Of a stretch of 64,000 nt of DNA, positions 45,935 to 58,912 are shown piece by piece (within the stretch, counting starts at the first letter, position 1; every line of letters starts with the position of its first letter). The notes beneath the pieces are model-generated. The model ran no database searches. It had not been told where the DNA came from and worked only from the letters and a program-made list of their open reading frames with translations. The position numbers and the translations under genes were made by a program. The DNA comes from Prinia subflava. Taxonomy: Eukaryota > Chordata > Aves > Passeriformes > Cisticolidae. The stretch lies in assembly GCF_021018805.1 (NCBI RefSeq), contig NC_086283.1:23835662-23899661 (forward strand), given 5' to 3'.

Positions 45935-47738
45935 TTTTCAGCAAAATGTTGCATTGCTCTGGGTAAGTGACCATCTGCCCTGTTTACACACATTTTGGTA
46001 GTACTGGCCATCAGCTACAACAAATGATGAAATCAGGTGGTGACCTGAGCCCTTAGATCTTTAGGGCTGTAAAACTCCTGTGGAAATGGGTTTGGTGTCG
46101 ATGGCAATGCCCGTTGTGTCCCAGCCTTTCTGCCGAGGCTCTCCTGGGAAAGCAGAGATATAGCTCCTTTTGTGTTTTTGCAGAGGTCTGAAAGTGCACA
46201 TAACTCACTGTGATGTATTTGCAGGCTTCAGGAAGGGTGTTTGTGCACGTACTGGAGCTGAGGTCGCAGTAAAACAGCAGCAGCTGAGCTCAGGGGTGAA
46301 AGGAGACAGAAATCAGGACTCCCACGTGTTTTTTTCTGCAGATGCCCCCCTCCCTTGTCTTGGGCAAGCACTGAGGGGAGGCTTCAGGAATCCCTCTGAG
46401 AGACAGGCAGAGTCTACACAGCATTTTTCTTCCTTCTCTCTACAGACAGATAGAATTTTGGATTGCCACCTCTGCATTCGGAAGGGTCAAAGAAAGAATT
46501 TAAGGCTGATGGAGCACTGAGGATCAAGCCTTGCCACTCTGCTCTCCTCTGGGCTTTGCATGCCCCTTCTGAACAGCATGCAGCTTTTCAGCCTGCTCTC
46601 AAGGCAGAGGCATTTGGTTTGCTGCTCCTTATATTTAGTTCCTGTTTGCTTTTCTAACCAGCCAGTGCCTGACACTGCTTGGCTCCCTGGCCCCCTCCCA
46701 CTCCCTGTCAGTGCCCTGTCTTCCTCTCCCGGAGTGAGATGCTTGAGGAGGTCATGCAGTATTAATAGGGAAGCAGATCTCTGATTTTGTTCCTGCTTAT
46801 GGACTCTGACATTTCTGACGTTTTCTGAAGTGTAAAATGTTTCTGAAAAAAACAACTTGGCTTTTACTGAAAAATTAATTATGTTGGCACTTTGCCCGCT
46901 GTGGTGGGCTTCTGTCAGAGGACAAAGCCACTGACATTAGATGGCAAGGGTGAGTTGTGGAAGGACAGCAGAAACATTAGGGAGAGGAAATCTGCATTAA
47001 GGTAAAGTGATCTAATTAAGCATGGATTATCAGGGAGCAATGGAAACCCTTCAGAAGGCATTACCTTCTGTGCACTTACGGTATCGAGCTAACACACACC
47101 CAGGTTTATTTGCTTCATAAATTTGTGCTTTCGCTAATTATAGTTAACAGACTATGGCTTTCTCTGCTCTTCTGTGATGGTGTCTGTGTCTCTGTTCCCC
47201 TCCATGCAGAGATACACCTTGTACAACAAAGCACGTGCAGCTCCTTGTGTGCTGCCCTGAGAAGCATGTGGGAGTAAAATGGGGAAAAGCAGCTGGGTTT
47301 GGTGCATGCATGCACTTCTTAAGAGTTAGAAATCCAGTAAAAAGCACAAGAGGAGGAAATACCAAAGGGCTGGGCTGTTGATCCTTTGTGACCTTTTCAG
47401 TGTTGGTTTTCCTTTTGTCCTTTGAAAGGAAGGGATCATCAGGAGGATTCACAGCAGGAGGAAAGGATAATTCAAGTTCTTGCTGAAATCTGGGATTAGG
47501 CGCAGCTTGTCTGCACTAATTGCCATGAGGTAGCATAGGCTTATAAATACACACACAAGTGTTTCTACCCAGCCCCTGCATGGGACAGTGGTGGTGGTGT
47601 CTGGTCTTGCTTCTCTCTGAGGTCTGCAATCCGGGTGTAAACAGGTGGCAGCAGTTGAGTATGGACAAAAGAGGGGATATAAAGAAACAGGTGTGTATTG
47701 ATGAGCATGCAAAGAGCTGTGGTCTCAGCATCACAGCC

Positions 47739-47757
47739 AAAAAAAAAAAAAAAAAAA
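47739..47757. repeat. Homopolymer A tract (19 bases)
   Basis: An uninterrupted run of A in intron 2, likely length-variable. No LINE or processed transcript body is recognisable before it. Confidence 0.85.
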
Positions 47758-49820
47758 GGTGAGAAGGAAGAACCTGAAGGTATAGAAATAAGTAGCTTTG
47801 CCCATGGTTCTAGTAGCTCTTCAGGTGTAGTGGAGCATGGGAGAAAAATTCAGCAGACAGTACATTCAAATTTCCATTTTGTTTCTTCAAGTGATCTTCA
47901 AGAAGAAATGGAGATAAAACATGGGCTGATAACATGAACAGAAAAAAGGAATAGTAGGAATAGTTATTATACTTGGAGCTTGCTTGGCCATTAGTATTCC
48001 ATAATTTTCCCCCTGCTTCTAATGATATGAGGAACATTGGATACACTTAAAAGGACACATGTCATCAAAATAGTATCTGACAACAGTCCCTTCACTGCTT
48101 GTGATGCTTTTGATTGTTAATGTAGATAAAATGTAAATGATCAGAATATAAAAACTCCCTTTTGTCTTTCTAATGTTTTCATCTGTCTATTAAACAAATT
48201 ACATGGGAAAGTGAGTAGTCTGTTACTTAGTACAGTGGTGTCAACCAGATACTTTGAAATGCTTAATGGTATAGATAATGGTATAGAATGAAGTGTCCTT
48301 GTTTTGGTTATTTTCCTAGTAGTAATGACATGCTAGGCTAAAGCCATACTTGCTCCTTCAAAATGCAGTTGCCTTCTCCCTACTAAGTAATTCCAGTTTC
48401 AATGCATTGTGGTACTGTCTTACAGAGTTTTTTGTCAGGATTTTAACATGAACAAAGGGTGGAGGTGTAGAGCTGGGTTGGGCTCTTTCCAAAACCCTCT
48501 GCAGACAGCAGTTCAGAAAGAAAGAGCAGAACACTTTACTGGAGACTGAGGTCTCCCAAATGGGGAGCTTTGGCACCGACAGAAGCAGGCTGGTGTTTGG
48601 TCAGGGATGAGGATAGGGCTGGTCTGGTGTCTCCAAGGGCCAGCTGGAAGGGAAGACCTGTACACGTACCTCTGATGGATGCAGATGGGGAGCAGGCTGG
48701 AGCTGTAACTGGGAGCTGCTTGTTTCCGCGAGCAGCGTGGTAAACCTTGGCCACCCATCTCCTGCTGCTGGTGTGTCACTGCGTCAGGACATTTTATGGG
48801 CGTTTGTGGCTGCCCTGGGGCACTGCCCAGGCTGGCACTGAGGCGCCTGTGTTGCAGGCCACCCAGGATCAGTGGGGAACAGCAGCAAAGCCAATGGTGA
48901 GGAGGCAGTTCTGAGGTTTGCTTGTACAGAAAAGTGCCAGATGCCTCAAACTTGGAACTACTGACTTAAAAGTCAGCTCCCTGTCTCCCACAAGGTTTGG
49001 TTTGCCCTTCTTGATGCAGTAATGTTGCACACAGTTCCCTAAAGCATGCATGTTTTCTTTAAGGAAAGAGCAATACCATCTGCTGTTGCATCGTAATCAG
49101 TTTCATGCAGATATAACTGGGAGATGTAAGATCAGTTATTCTGCTTTTGTTTGGTTCCTTCTTTCAGGAAAACTGCAGAGGTGTCCCTGGGTGCATGGGG
49201 CAGCTTTTTTGTATTCCCTTTCCATTTCAGTGAGGGTTACATCCAAAGGGAGCACAGCATTTGCCATCAACCCTCTGCAGTTATTAACATTTCACACTTC
49301 CAAGCCAGAGGCTTCCTTTGAGAGCCATTCTGGCCTAGATAAACACGTAAGTGCAAAGATTATCTTCCCTTTGAGGTTTAGGGTGCATGGAGCCTGTGGG
49401 ATCCTGTTTTGTGTTGACACAAGTTGCAGATGGTCAGAGGAGGGACTGGTCTTCAGCTGCAGGGATGAGTTGGTCACTGCTTTGCAGGGAGGAAAGCTTT
49501 GGGGTGATCTCTGGTTATTTGCTGAGTAGGTCCCAGCTCTTGGGTGCTCATCTGAAAGCTAAGAATCTCTCCATGACAGGTCACTGATGAACACACACTG
49601 CTGATTGTCATGTTGGAAAAAAGCAATTTTTCATAGTATTCTGCACTGCAAGTAATTTTTTTTAAAGTACTTTTTTGCTCTCCTGTAAAATGAGGTGAGC
49701 AGTTCTGTACTGACAGCTGGCTTGTAAATCAGCCACTCACTTGCCAGATGACAAAGTGGAAAATGCCTTATAAGCACTTTCATGTTTTGTGATTGTTTTA
49801 ATTCCAGAATATTTGGAGCC

Positions 49821-49840
49821 ACTTCGCATTGGTGCGAAGT
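49821..49840. repeat. Perfect 8-bp hairpin with TTGG loop
   Basis: ACTTCGCA at 49821-49828 pairs exactly with TGCGAAGT at 49833-49840 around a 4-base loop. The two CpG dinucleotides in the stem are unusual in this CpG-poor intron. Confidence 0.8.
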
Positions 49841-52800
49841 AAACTAAAGCATAGTCTGTGACAGGTGCCAAGACAAGCATGGGAGGAATGTCTCCTCTGA
49901 GGGTCTGCAAAAGGGATTTGCAGAGAAACTGCTGCAGCGCCCAGAGAAGGAGCAGCATTGGCTTTTGGAGTTAATTTCATTGTTTAAGGTCAGATTATGC
50001 TGATCTAAATCATGCAACTAATTCCATCAACAAACAAGACTATTTACATAGCAGATGGAATTTAAGTGCTGCTTCTCCTGCATCCTGCCCTGGTTTTGTA
50101 TTTAGGTTGCACCTGAAAAAATAAACTGCTGTCCACGTTAGGAGTGAGTTTATTATGCTTACCTTGTTGGAGAGGTGTTGAGCTGGGTATTTCCCTTATG
50201 GCAACTTACTTTTTATTGGTGTTTTTATGGCCCTTGCTGTGGTTGATATTCATCTTACTTGACTTCAGGGCTGGTCTTCCAGTTGCTCTGTTTCTTTGAT
50301 TACAGTGAAATGAAGCAGCTTCTTCTCCACATACAGAATTACCTTCTTTTGGCCTCCCTCCCCTGCTTGCCAAAGTCCTACCCAGAGTTAGTTTTGATGT
50401 CTTTGTAAATATTTTTAGTGCATAATGCAGCAACAGGGGCACTGTGGACAGAATCCAGAGACAAATCAGTTTGAGAGCTGGACAGAAAAATGCGTACTAG
50501 CTAAAAACATCTGTTTCACAAAAACCCCCAAATGTCACGGCTTCCATTTTTCATAAGCCCAAGCTGTCACTTTTCAGCTGTCATGAACCAAGGAGGTCTG
50601 GGTTCTTGACTCATGAACAGTTTCCCTTGAGGCTGAGCCTTGTGCATGCTTCCTGTTTTCCATTCTTGCTTTCTTGCAAGGTGCCCTCTGGAAGTGGAGT
50701 GAAGGGGACAATACCTCTACAGGCAGTGGCACAGCAATGGTGTCCCTCTGATTGCCCTTTCCTTTGGGGTTCAAAGCAGGTGCTAGGACACTGGTGTGGC
50801 TTCTAAGGGGAGGTTTGTGGCTTTGTTCAAGACCGGCAGCGTGTCAGAGGTGTGCATGTGGCAAAAATCTGGCTGTCAAAGAGAGGACCTGAAGAGGGAT
50901 GGGACCAGGACCGTGTTCATTTGTTGTGGTGCTGCAGCCAGTAGTCTCTTGGCATGCACAGGGTCAGCAGCTGCCCTGATGCAAGAAAATCGACATGTTC
51001 ACTCTAAAGCATAATGAGCAAATTGTGGTTTGAGGTTTTTTTTTTCTCCTCTCTAAATTTTTTTTTAATCCCTCTTTCTTTGCCTCCATGCAAAGCTCAG
51101 CACTGGTCCTGAAAGGGACTCACTTTTCCCTTCTCTTTTACATTGCCCTGAAACTTGCCTTGTGGTTTGCACACCTCTGACTACACAGCACAAACATTCC
51201 TCTCTCTCTGCTGCAGCTGTTCTGTCTCTTCCTGACAAGACTGGATGCTTTCTACAACCTTGTGAAATATTAAATGAAGCATTTTAGGAGTTTTAAAGTT
51301 TGTCTCAAACTCTGCTATGCTAGGAGTAGGGACCATGACCAGATCTTCCACAGTCCTCAAATAAACTTGCACTGGGAGATGAATGGATATAACTAGTGTC
51401 CTGATAAGATCTGATCCTTTAGTAAAGCGATGATTACAGTGCAGTAGACTTTTCCATTAGTAGAAATCTGTTTCATCTTCCTTTTTCTGTGTGTTCTAGT
51501 TAGAACAGTCTGTTTTCTTGGTGCCTGCTTCTGTCTTTCCCTTTATTTCACCAAAAAGGAGAAAAGAAATACCCCACAAAATTTTGAAGCAGTAGTTCAG
51601 ATTTGTTTCTTGTATCAAGGCATTCCTGTCCTTTTGGATGAGAATTTCCTTGCATTTTAAGACTACCAGAGGAAAGCATCACCCCTTAACAAGAGAGATG
51701 TGGCAGGAGACCTGGCTGCAGGGAACTGGTTTTCCCATAACAGACTGGTCACCTGCCCAAGCCTGTGTTGCTGGAGCTGCGTGGGGTCGGAGAATTGCTG
51801 CTCTGTTCTTTGGAGGGTGATGACATTTTCTTGCCCATTTGGATTTCTGGATAGATAAGACGTTAAATGGAGCTAAAGCAGCATTCTGCTCCTGAGAGCC
51901 AGGACTGGGATTCTTGTCTCAGCTGAGACTGTTTTCTCTGGGATTGTCTTTCTGCTGGAGCCCTGCTAAGTGTTTAATAGGTGCACCAGCTTCTGGGATT
52001 ACAAGCGTTTTACTGGAACCCCCATTTTGTGTACTGATATTCCCCAAGGGAAAGCAATGCTCAAGTGTTCAGAGACTGGATTCTGTTTCACTCACTTCAT
52101 ATTATTGCTATAAATAATATTATTTTAATGGAACAGGGACCTATGTGTTAGAGAATCTGTTGTGTTAACAAAAAAATTAAAGATGCATAGGAATTGTGAT
52201 CATGCTACAATAATTGCCTCAGTGGTAACATTAATGCTTTTTCACTTCACTGGCTCCTTGTTGATTGAACAACCATTTTCTGTAGGCTATAAATCTCAAT
52301 GGCTCTACTAATAAAGAACTAAATAGTCTAATAATGTTTCCAAATGTAGCATGGCTTCGCTGTTTTAGGTGAGTGCAATCTTTTTTTTTGTCCAAACCCC
52401 AGTCCATTCGGGGAGGTGTGACTGTGTTGTAGCTTCACAGTGACTTGCAAATGTCTTTGTTACTGAACTCCTTCTGTGGGAGACAGGTTCAGAATTTACA
52501 AAATGATGTAGTTGCCAGTCACAGAGAACTTCTAGTAATTTGAAAGGGGAGATCAAGAACCCCAGTGAAATGCATCTGGTGATGGTGGCCTTATTGCCAT
52601 GTGTCCAGTGCAAATAACGAAATGCTGCAATATATTCATGGCAGGTGTTGGAAACCTGTGATTTTACATTATGTCTGAAGTTCCTGCTTTGCATCGCCAC
52701 CAGCGCAGTTTCATCACTCATTGCTCTGTTTGGGTGGATGGCGCTGTGGCAAAGGCACCTGGTTTGGATGGTGGAAGATTGAGTAGGGTGGGTTTAGGGC

Positions 52801-55800
52801 AGGAGTGCCCTGGGCTTGCAGAGAAAGGAGATTTTGTCAGTCTTGTGCCCTTCTTCAAAGTAGAAAATAGAAGCTTCTTCTGATCAGGTATGCTATCTGC
52901 CTGAGCCCTTGCTGGAGAGGTGCTTTTCTTCTGGAAATGTTGGTTGTTCCAATTGGTGAGAAGAAACATTTAAAGGATTCTCAATTGCAGTTTAAGTTCT
53001 TATGAATGGCTTTTCTTGCAGCTATAGCTGAAGTAAAGCCCAAAAATGTTAGATGGTGCTTTTTAGCTGACACTTGAAGGGATCAGCAAGTGTTTAGTCA
53101 TTTGGAATAGCCAGATTTGTCAGATTGCTAAGGGATAGCTTCTTTTGGAGTGAGAGAAATGAGACACTTGTACACACAGCTCTGGGTGCCATTTGTTTTC
53201 AACTCCAGTTGGCATCATCGCCCAGCAGCACTAAATACAGCAATATTCTTTGGATTTCTTTAGGTGGTGGTGTTTGTCTTAAGCTTAAATGTTTACCAGT
53301 CCAGCCACATATTAGAAATGCCACAGGAGTTCAGCCTCTCAGGAAATCAGCGGGAGCTCGCAGTGCTGCTGCTGGAGCTTGGCGTTAGCAGGGTGACGCT
53401 GCTCCCCCAGCGCTCCTCTGTGGATTCAGTAAGTCCTTTCTGTGATGAAGTCACTTTGCTGTCTGTGAGTTTGGGCTGCCACAAATTATTGTTGCTGAAT
53501 CAAGAATGCAGTGACCCTAAATAAAGCCTCTTGTAGAAAACACCCTGGTCTTCCAGCCCAACAAAAGAAGTGTCTCTTCTGCAGGCAGGTGCTGCCTCTT
53601 CTGAAGCTTCGTTCTGCAGCTCTTCTTCTTGCACATCTGCTGGTCCCTGGGCTGGGCACTGTGGTCTGTGCAAATCCCCTCCTTCCAGAACCAGTGCCAT
53701 ACCTGCTGCGGAGCAGAAATCCCGGGCAGGTATGCCAAAAACCTGTCTTATGCGGGGACCTCGGTAAATGGAATTATTTTCATACTTTTTTTTTCATGTG
53801 CCATGAAGAGTCAGTTGTGAAGCTGGTAGGGGGGTGATTTGGGACCTGCTGGAAGATGGGCTGAAAGTGACAGCTGCAGAAGAACGCTGTGGTTCTATCC
53901 AATGATGGAATCGCGCTATCCGATGGCACGATGTGCTCTCCTCACTGCAAACAGTGCTGCTGTTTGAGTTAATGCTTCATCCTCCTGGAGAAGGGCCCCA
54001 GCTGTGCTCTCCTGAGCTCTGCTTAATCTGCTGGGCTCCCAGCTCGTTCATGGAATGTGAGGCTCAGCTCCTGAAATTCTTCTCAAGCCTGGCTGTGACC
54101 TTTCGTGGCTTTTTCTGTGTGCCTCTAGGATGCAGCAGCTCCCTGTGCTGTGGCAGACTAGGAGGGAGCCAGTGTTTTTCCAGGAAGCATATCTGCAGGT
54201 TTGTAGGCTGTGGAACACGGGCAGTGGTGAGATTCACCACAGGACCGACACCTTTGGTGGGCTTAGGGGGATTTTACACTCTCTGGAACATGTTTGTGTT
54301 GCAAAGGCAAGACTCTGGCAATGGACTTAACCTCCCAAGCACAGAGAAGCAGGAAACAGACCAACTGCTGTAAAAGTCTTCCTTTGGAGTGTTTTCTTAG
54401 CAACTCAGTAACACTTCTGGCAATAGATGATAAACGAATGGGGCTTAACTTTTAAGAGATAATGTTAAGCTTCCACAACTGGCCATTGTGCTGGGAGCAG
54501 CTAAGCACAGTGAGCTGTCGTGCCTACATAATAAGGTTTTTGATCTGACAAGTTTTACTGTAACTTCAGAGCAGGCTGGCAGCAGCAGAGAGGTCCGGGG
54601 GGGAGCGAGGCTCGATGAAATCTGTGCTGAGGGGCCGCCAGGAGGCTGGCTGTAAGCAGCAAAGTCCTGCAGGGGACTTACAAAATGAGCAATTTATGCC
54701 TCATTCCTTTAGGTTTTTTTCATAGCTAGGCAAGCTTTTGCTGCAGTACCCTCAGAGGTATCTACGTGCCTTTACCTGCTGACAGGTAAAGAGTGTCTGC
54801 CTGTGAGAGTAACCAAACACATCCCCTCACACTCCTCCCCAGGCTGCCTGCAGAAGACAAGTTGAAGCTTTGCAGATATACCCAACGTGCCTGGATGAAA
54901 CACAATGGAAAGTCTGCGAAGAAGCTCAGCCCTTGGTCTAGCAAGGGCTCTCTGAGCAATGCCAAATGCTGAAGTGGCTTTGATAGCTAAATTGCTTTAG
55001 CTGGCTTTATTGTTTTCATTGCTTAAAAGAGGCAGAGGATATGCTTTTTTTTAATGTGCTGGTTTTGGAGGCTTTTTTGAGGAGGAAGGTGTTGGTTGAT
55101 AAAGTGCACAGAGAAATAAATTTCTTGTACGTGTCTGAAAATCCTTATTTTGTCTGCATTCCACTTTCATCTTACATTTCCTGTCAATTTATGTACTTTC
55201 TGATAAATGCCACCTTTTGGTGTAAAACAGCTTGAATATTTAAAACACGGCATTTTGATTAGCTAAACTATAGATTTGCTTTGACATGCCATTTCTTTTG
55301 TTCTAAAATGCCCTGACAATTCATATCTGTTGCAGCCAAACAAGCAAATTTATGTACAAAGCTATTGTTCATTCCTGAAGTGTCACTGCTAAATGAGATG
55401 GAGTTTAAGCATTTGATTCCCCCTCTCTTTGCATGATGGGAGGTCCATTTCTCAATAATGAAACCAGTTTTCTTGCAAAAATTCAATTAAATTAAATATC
55501 AAACATAAATCAGAATGGAGCTTGCTTTGAGCTCCCATATGTGCCTATTGCTGCAGTGATAACACTGGAAAAGGCATTCATTCTTCAAACCATGCTTTTT
55601 GTCTCAGTATTGTTTTTCTGGAGGAAAAAACTCACATAAAACAACGATGAAAAACAGAAGTTTCATGGGCTACAAAGCTGGTCTTGATGTTCTCAAACTT
55701 GGAGGTGTGGCAGCCTCTCCTAGAGCACAGTGGGACTCCTGTAGGCAGGAAAAATATTTGGAAAATGCTGTTTTCCTATCCTCAGGGATAGCTGAGACCA

Positions 55801-57270
55801 CAGTTGTTCTCCATGTACTGGAGACTTACTTCAATGTCATGTCCATACCTTTCTAGAATCCCTGAAATGGAATATTTTGTTTTGAGACATTTCAAGAAGT
55901 GTTAATGCCTTTATTTCATCCATGTGTATGAAATAGGAGAGTAAAGCCCTCCATCAAGTTCTGGTTTCTGAAAATCTGAGCTGCCAGAACCAATGTGGGT
56001 TTTTTTTAAAATGCCTTTTTTTTCCCTTGTCTTAAAGTTTAAAGAACTGCCAGTGAACTCTTAGTATGAAAAGAGGCTCTTTTTTTTTTCCCTGTGTTAG
56101 AATAACACGATATAAAAGGCTAACAAAGAAAGGTAGGTGTAAAATACTTCAGATATGTCTTGGAAAATCTATTTCAATTATGTTCTGTGTGCTTTTAGTG
56201 GAGACAATAAATCCTAAAGAATTAAGAGAGCCATAAAGATAAGTGTTATAGGAGAGTACATCTCACATTTCACCTTTGGAAATTAAAATATTTGCTGTGA
56301 AATCAGACGTTATAAGGGTCACTGCTTTGCTTGTGGTCATTAATAGCAGGAGGTTACTGCTGGAAGAACTAAGCGAAGCCACTTCCCATAACATGGAAAT
56401 TAAATGTGCAATTTACTGAAAATTCCCTTCCTTGTGAAATGGCTTGCTAATGCCAGCCTCTGAAGGGAACTTTGCTTTATATTTCAGACTTGCATTTGGA
56501 TGGACCATCTAAACTTGTATCTGCCTTGCATGAAATATTGATTACATTAACGTAACATGAGGTCACTTCTCTGTTTGTCCAGCGTAGCTGGGCAATAAGG
56601 AAGACAAATGAGTTGTTTCCAAGTTGTTGGTGTTTGTAAGTGGGAGCACTAAGCAGCTCAGATCACAGGTGCCACTTTGCTGTACCTGGTGGGCACCTCC
56701 AGGGGTGTCTGTGGCTGGTAAATGCTACTCTGCTGCTGCTCAGAGGAAATTTGTATGACAAGTAACAATTACTTTAGACACCTACTGACACTGCACTCAA
56801 AACCACCCCCAGACTTTATCGTAACAACATTTTCCACCAGAAAGACAGTAAAACCAATGAGGCAGAGCCTGCCTGGCCTCCTCCTCGTGGCTATGGAAGA
56901 GTTGTTGCAATGTCACAAATGGCCTAATACGTCTAAATGTGAGCTCTGTAGCTGACTTTGGGCTTTTGGCTGTGCCCTTTAGTGCTCATCTGTGGGTTAC
57001 CTGTGAAATGCAGCTCTGGGTGCTCCTATGCTGATACTTTATTTTTTAACTCCTCCCTGTATTCCTTTTGCAATGGGTATACCCCAGTGCCTTCATTTGT
57101 TCCCAGTTCCTGGAGCAGGGGTGGCACTTGCTCAGGGGTTTGTGTGTCAGTCAGTCTGCAGCACTCAGCAAAAGCACCAGGGCTGGTTCTGTGGCTCAGA
57201 TCCCCCAGCAGGGTGGGAGGACCACAGTGTTTGGAGAGGCTCTGTAGAGCTCAGCTCCAAAGTGGTGGTG

Positions 57271-57306
57271 GTTTTTGTTTGTTTGTTTGTTTTGTTTTGT
57301 TTTGTT
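57271..57306. repeat. (TTTG)n/(TTTTG)n microsatellite
   Basis: A run of TTTG units passes into TTTTG units over about 36 bases. It is simple-sequence DNA in intron 2. Confidence 0.85.
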
Positions 57307-58888
57307 CTCCCAGGGAGCAACCATCAGTATATAAAGACAGTGCAAGCATTGAGTTGTCGTGGCTAACATGACAGCTTTCTAATAAGTTTTATTCCTGAGA
57401 CACCAAGGTATTGCCTGTATTGGGATGGGTTTTTACATCCTGACCTTTCTGCCTTCTTTTGCAAGAGCAGTGATATCCAGAAACACACCAGGATGTTCCA
57501 AGGACTACTTGTCCTGAGTGACGTGGTCCCTGGGGGCTGCCAGGCAGCAGTTGGGCTGACAGACGAGCATCTTAGTCCCAGGAGTCCCTCACTACCACAG
57601 GCTGGTCAGGATATACATTTGCTGGGCATTGTGCTGGCAGTCCCAGGAGATAGAAATCTGTGTGCTTCAGCCTGCTCCTTGCTATGATCTTCCGTCCAGT
57701 GAGGAGGGGAACAAAGAGATGCAGCAGGAGTCATCTTGTTCAGTTAAATCATCTTTTGCCTTTGCATCTTGTGTCTTGTAAGCAACATACCAGAATTATT
57801 TCTTGTAGGTCTCTGCTCACAGATGACTTGCTCATAGGCTGGTCTGTGAAAGATACCGAATTTTTTTAAACTGGTGGGGTAGTCTGATCTCAGAAGTGAC
57901 ATTTTGGAGTTTCTAGGCTCTGCATTCCCCACTCCTTACATTTTTCCTTTTTACCTCTCCCTAATGACCATTAAAACCAAAGCTGCTCTAGATAAGTTGT
58001 TTGGAGAAGTTTGTTTTACAGATGTGTTGCTGGTCTGGGATAAAGAGGCATGTACTTAACCTTGTTTAGAACTGTATCTCAATGGAAAGGCATACAAAGG
58101 ATGGGGTGAACCCTATCAGTAGACTTCAAGTTTCCTTCATTTTAGTCAAACTAAATTCTAGTATGAGCCATACAGTTTTCTTCCAACCCCAGCCCTTATT
58201 ATTGTAGCTTTCCTCTGGATTTCTTGTTATCTTGCATCTTTCTTAACATGTGGCACAGCAGAGTGGATTTGACATCCAGTTATTATTTCACCATTTGATG
58301 ACACAGGACAGAACCAATTTCTCCTGTTTTATATATGGCACTCCTGCCTTCGTGTTCTTGCCACTTGAGCAGCCTTGGGTGCTTTTTCTGCTGTGCTCCT
58401 GCTCATCCCAGAGTGTTTATCCATGTGGCTCCTGGTGGAGGACATCTCTGGGCTCTTGGTTGAGCTAATTGAATCATCTCTCCAATTTGTCAGAAGATCT
58501 TGAAGTGTGGTCTTGTTTTCCAGATATTTGAGGGGGTTTTTTTGGTTGAATTTTTTTTAATCTCCTCTCCAGTGAGGTCCTAGGAAAGCTCCCTTTTCCA
58601 TCAAAGGAGGGAGTGGGAAATAGGAGCACTCCCAGACAGCCTGGGGTGCTGTGTCCCTCCCCTAAGTAGCAGTGTCTCTTAAAACCACACATAGTTGGGT
58701 GTCTGTTATGTCTTAAGCAATAAGCCTAGAAAGATGATTTGCAAAAAATCCTGGTTTATCCCCAGTCTGCTTTCTTTCCTTCCTTTAATGATGCTAACTA
58801 AGGATGGCCTGTTCAATGCAGAGGATAATGACCCTCAGGTTTTGTGCTGTCCCCCCATCCCTGTCTGCCCAGAGGGACTGGGTGTGCT

Positions 58889-58912
58889 GTGTGGGATGCT
58901 GTGTGGGATGCT
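58889..58912. repeat. 12-bp tandem duplication
   Basis: GTGTGGGATGCT is repeated twice in tandem, with a partial third copy flanking it. It lies in the chance 177-codon ORF and explains that ORF's repeated Gly-Met-Leu-Cys residues. Confidence 0.8.

Noticed and set aside
47698..47760. Poly-A tract as the tail of a processed pseudogene
   Set aside because: No recognisable transcript body, target-site duplication or coding remnant precedes the 19 A residues.
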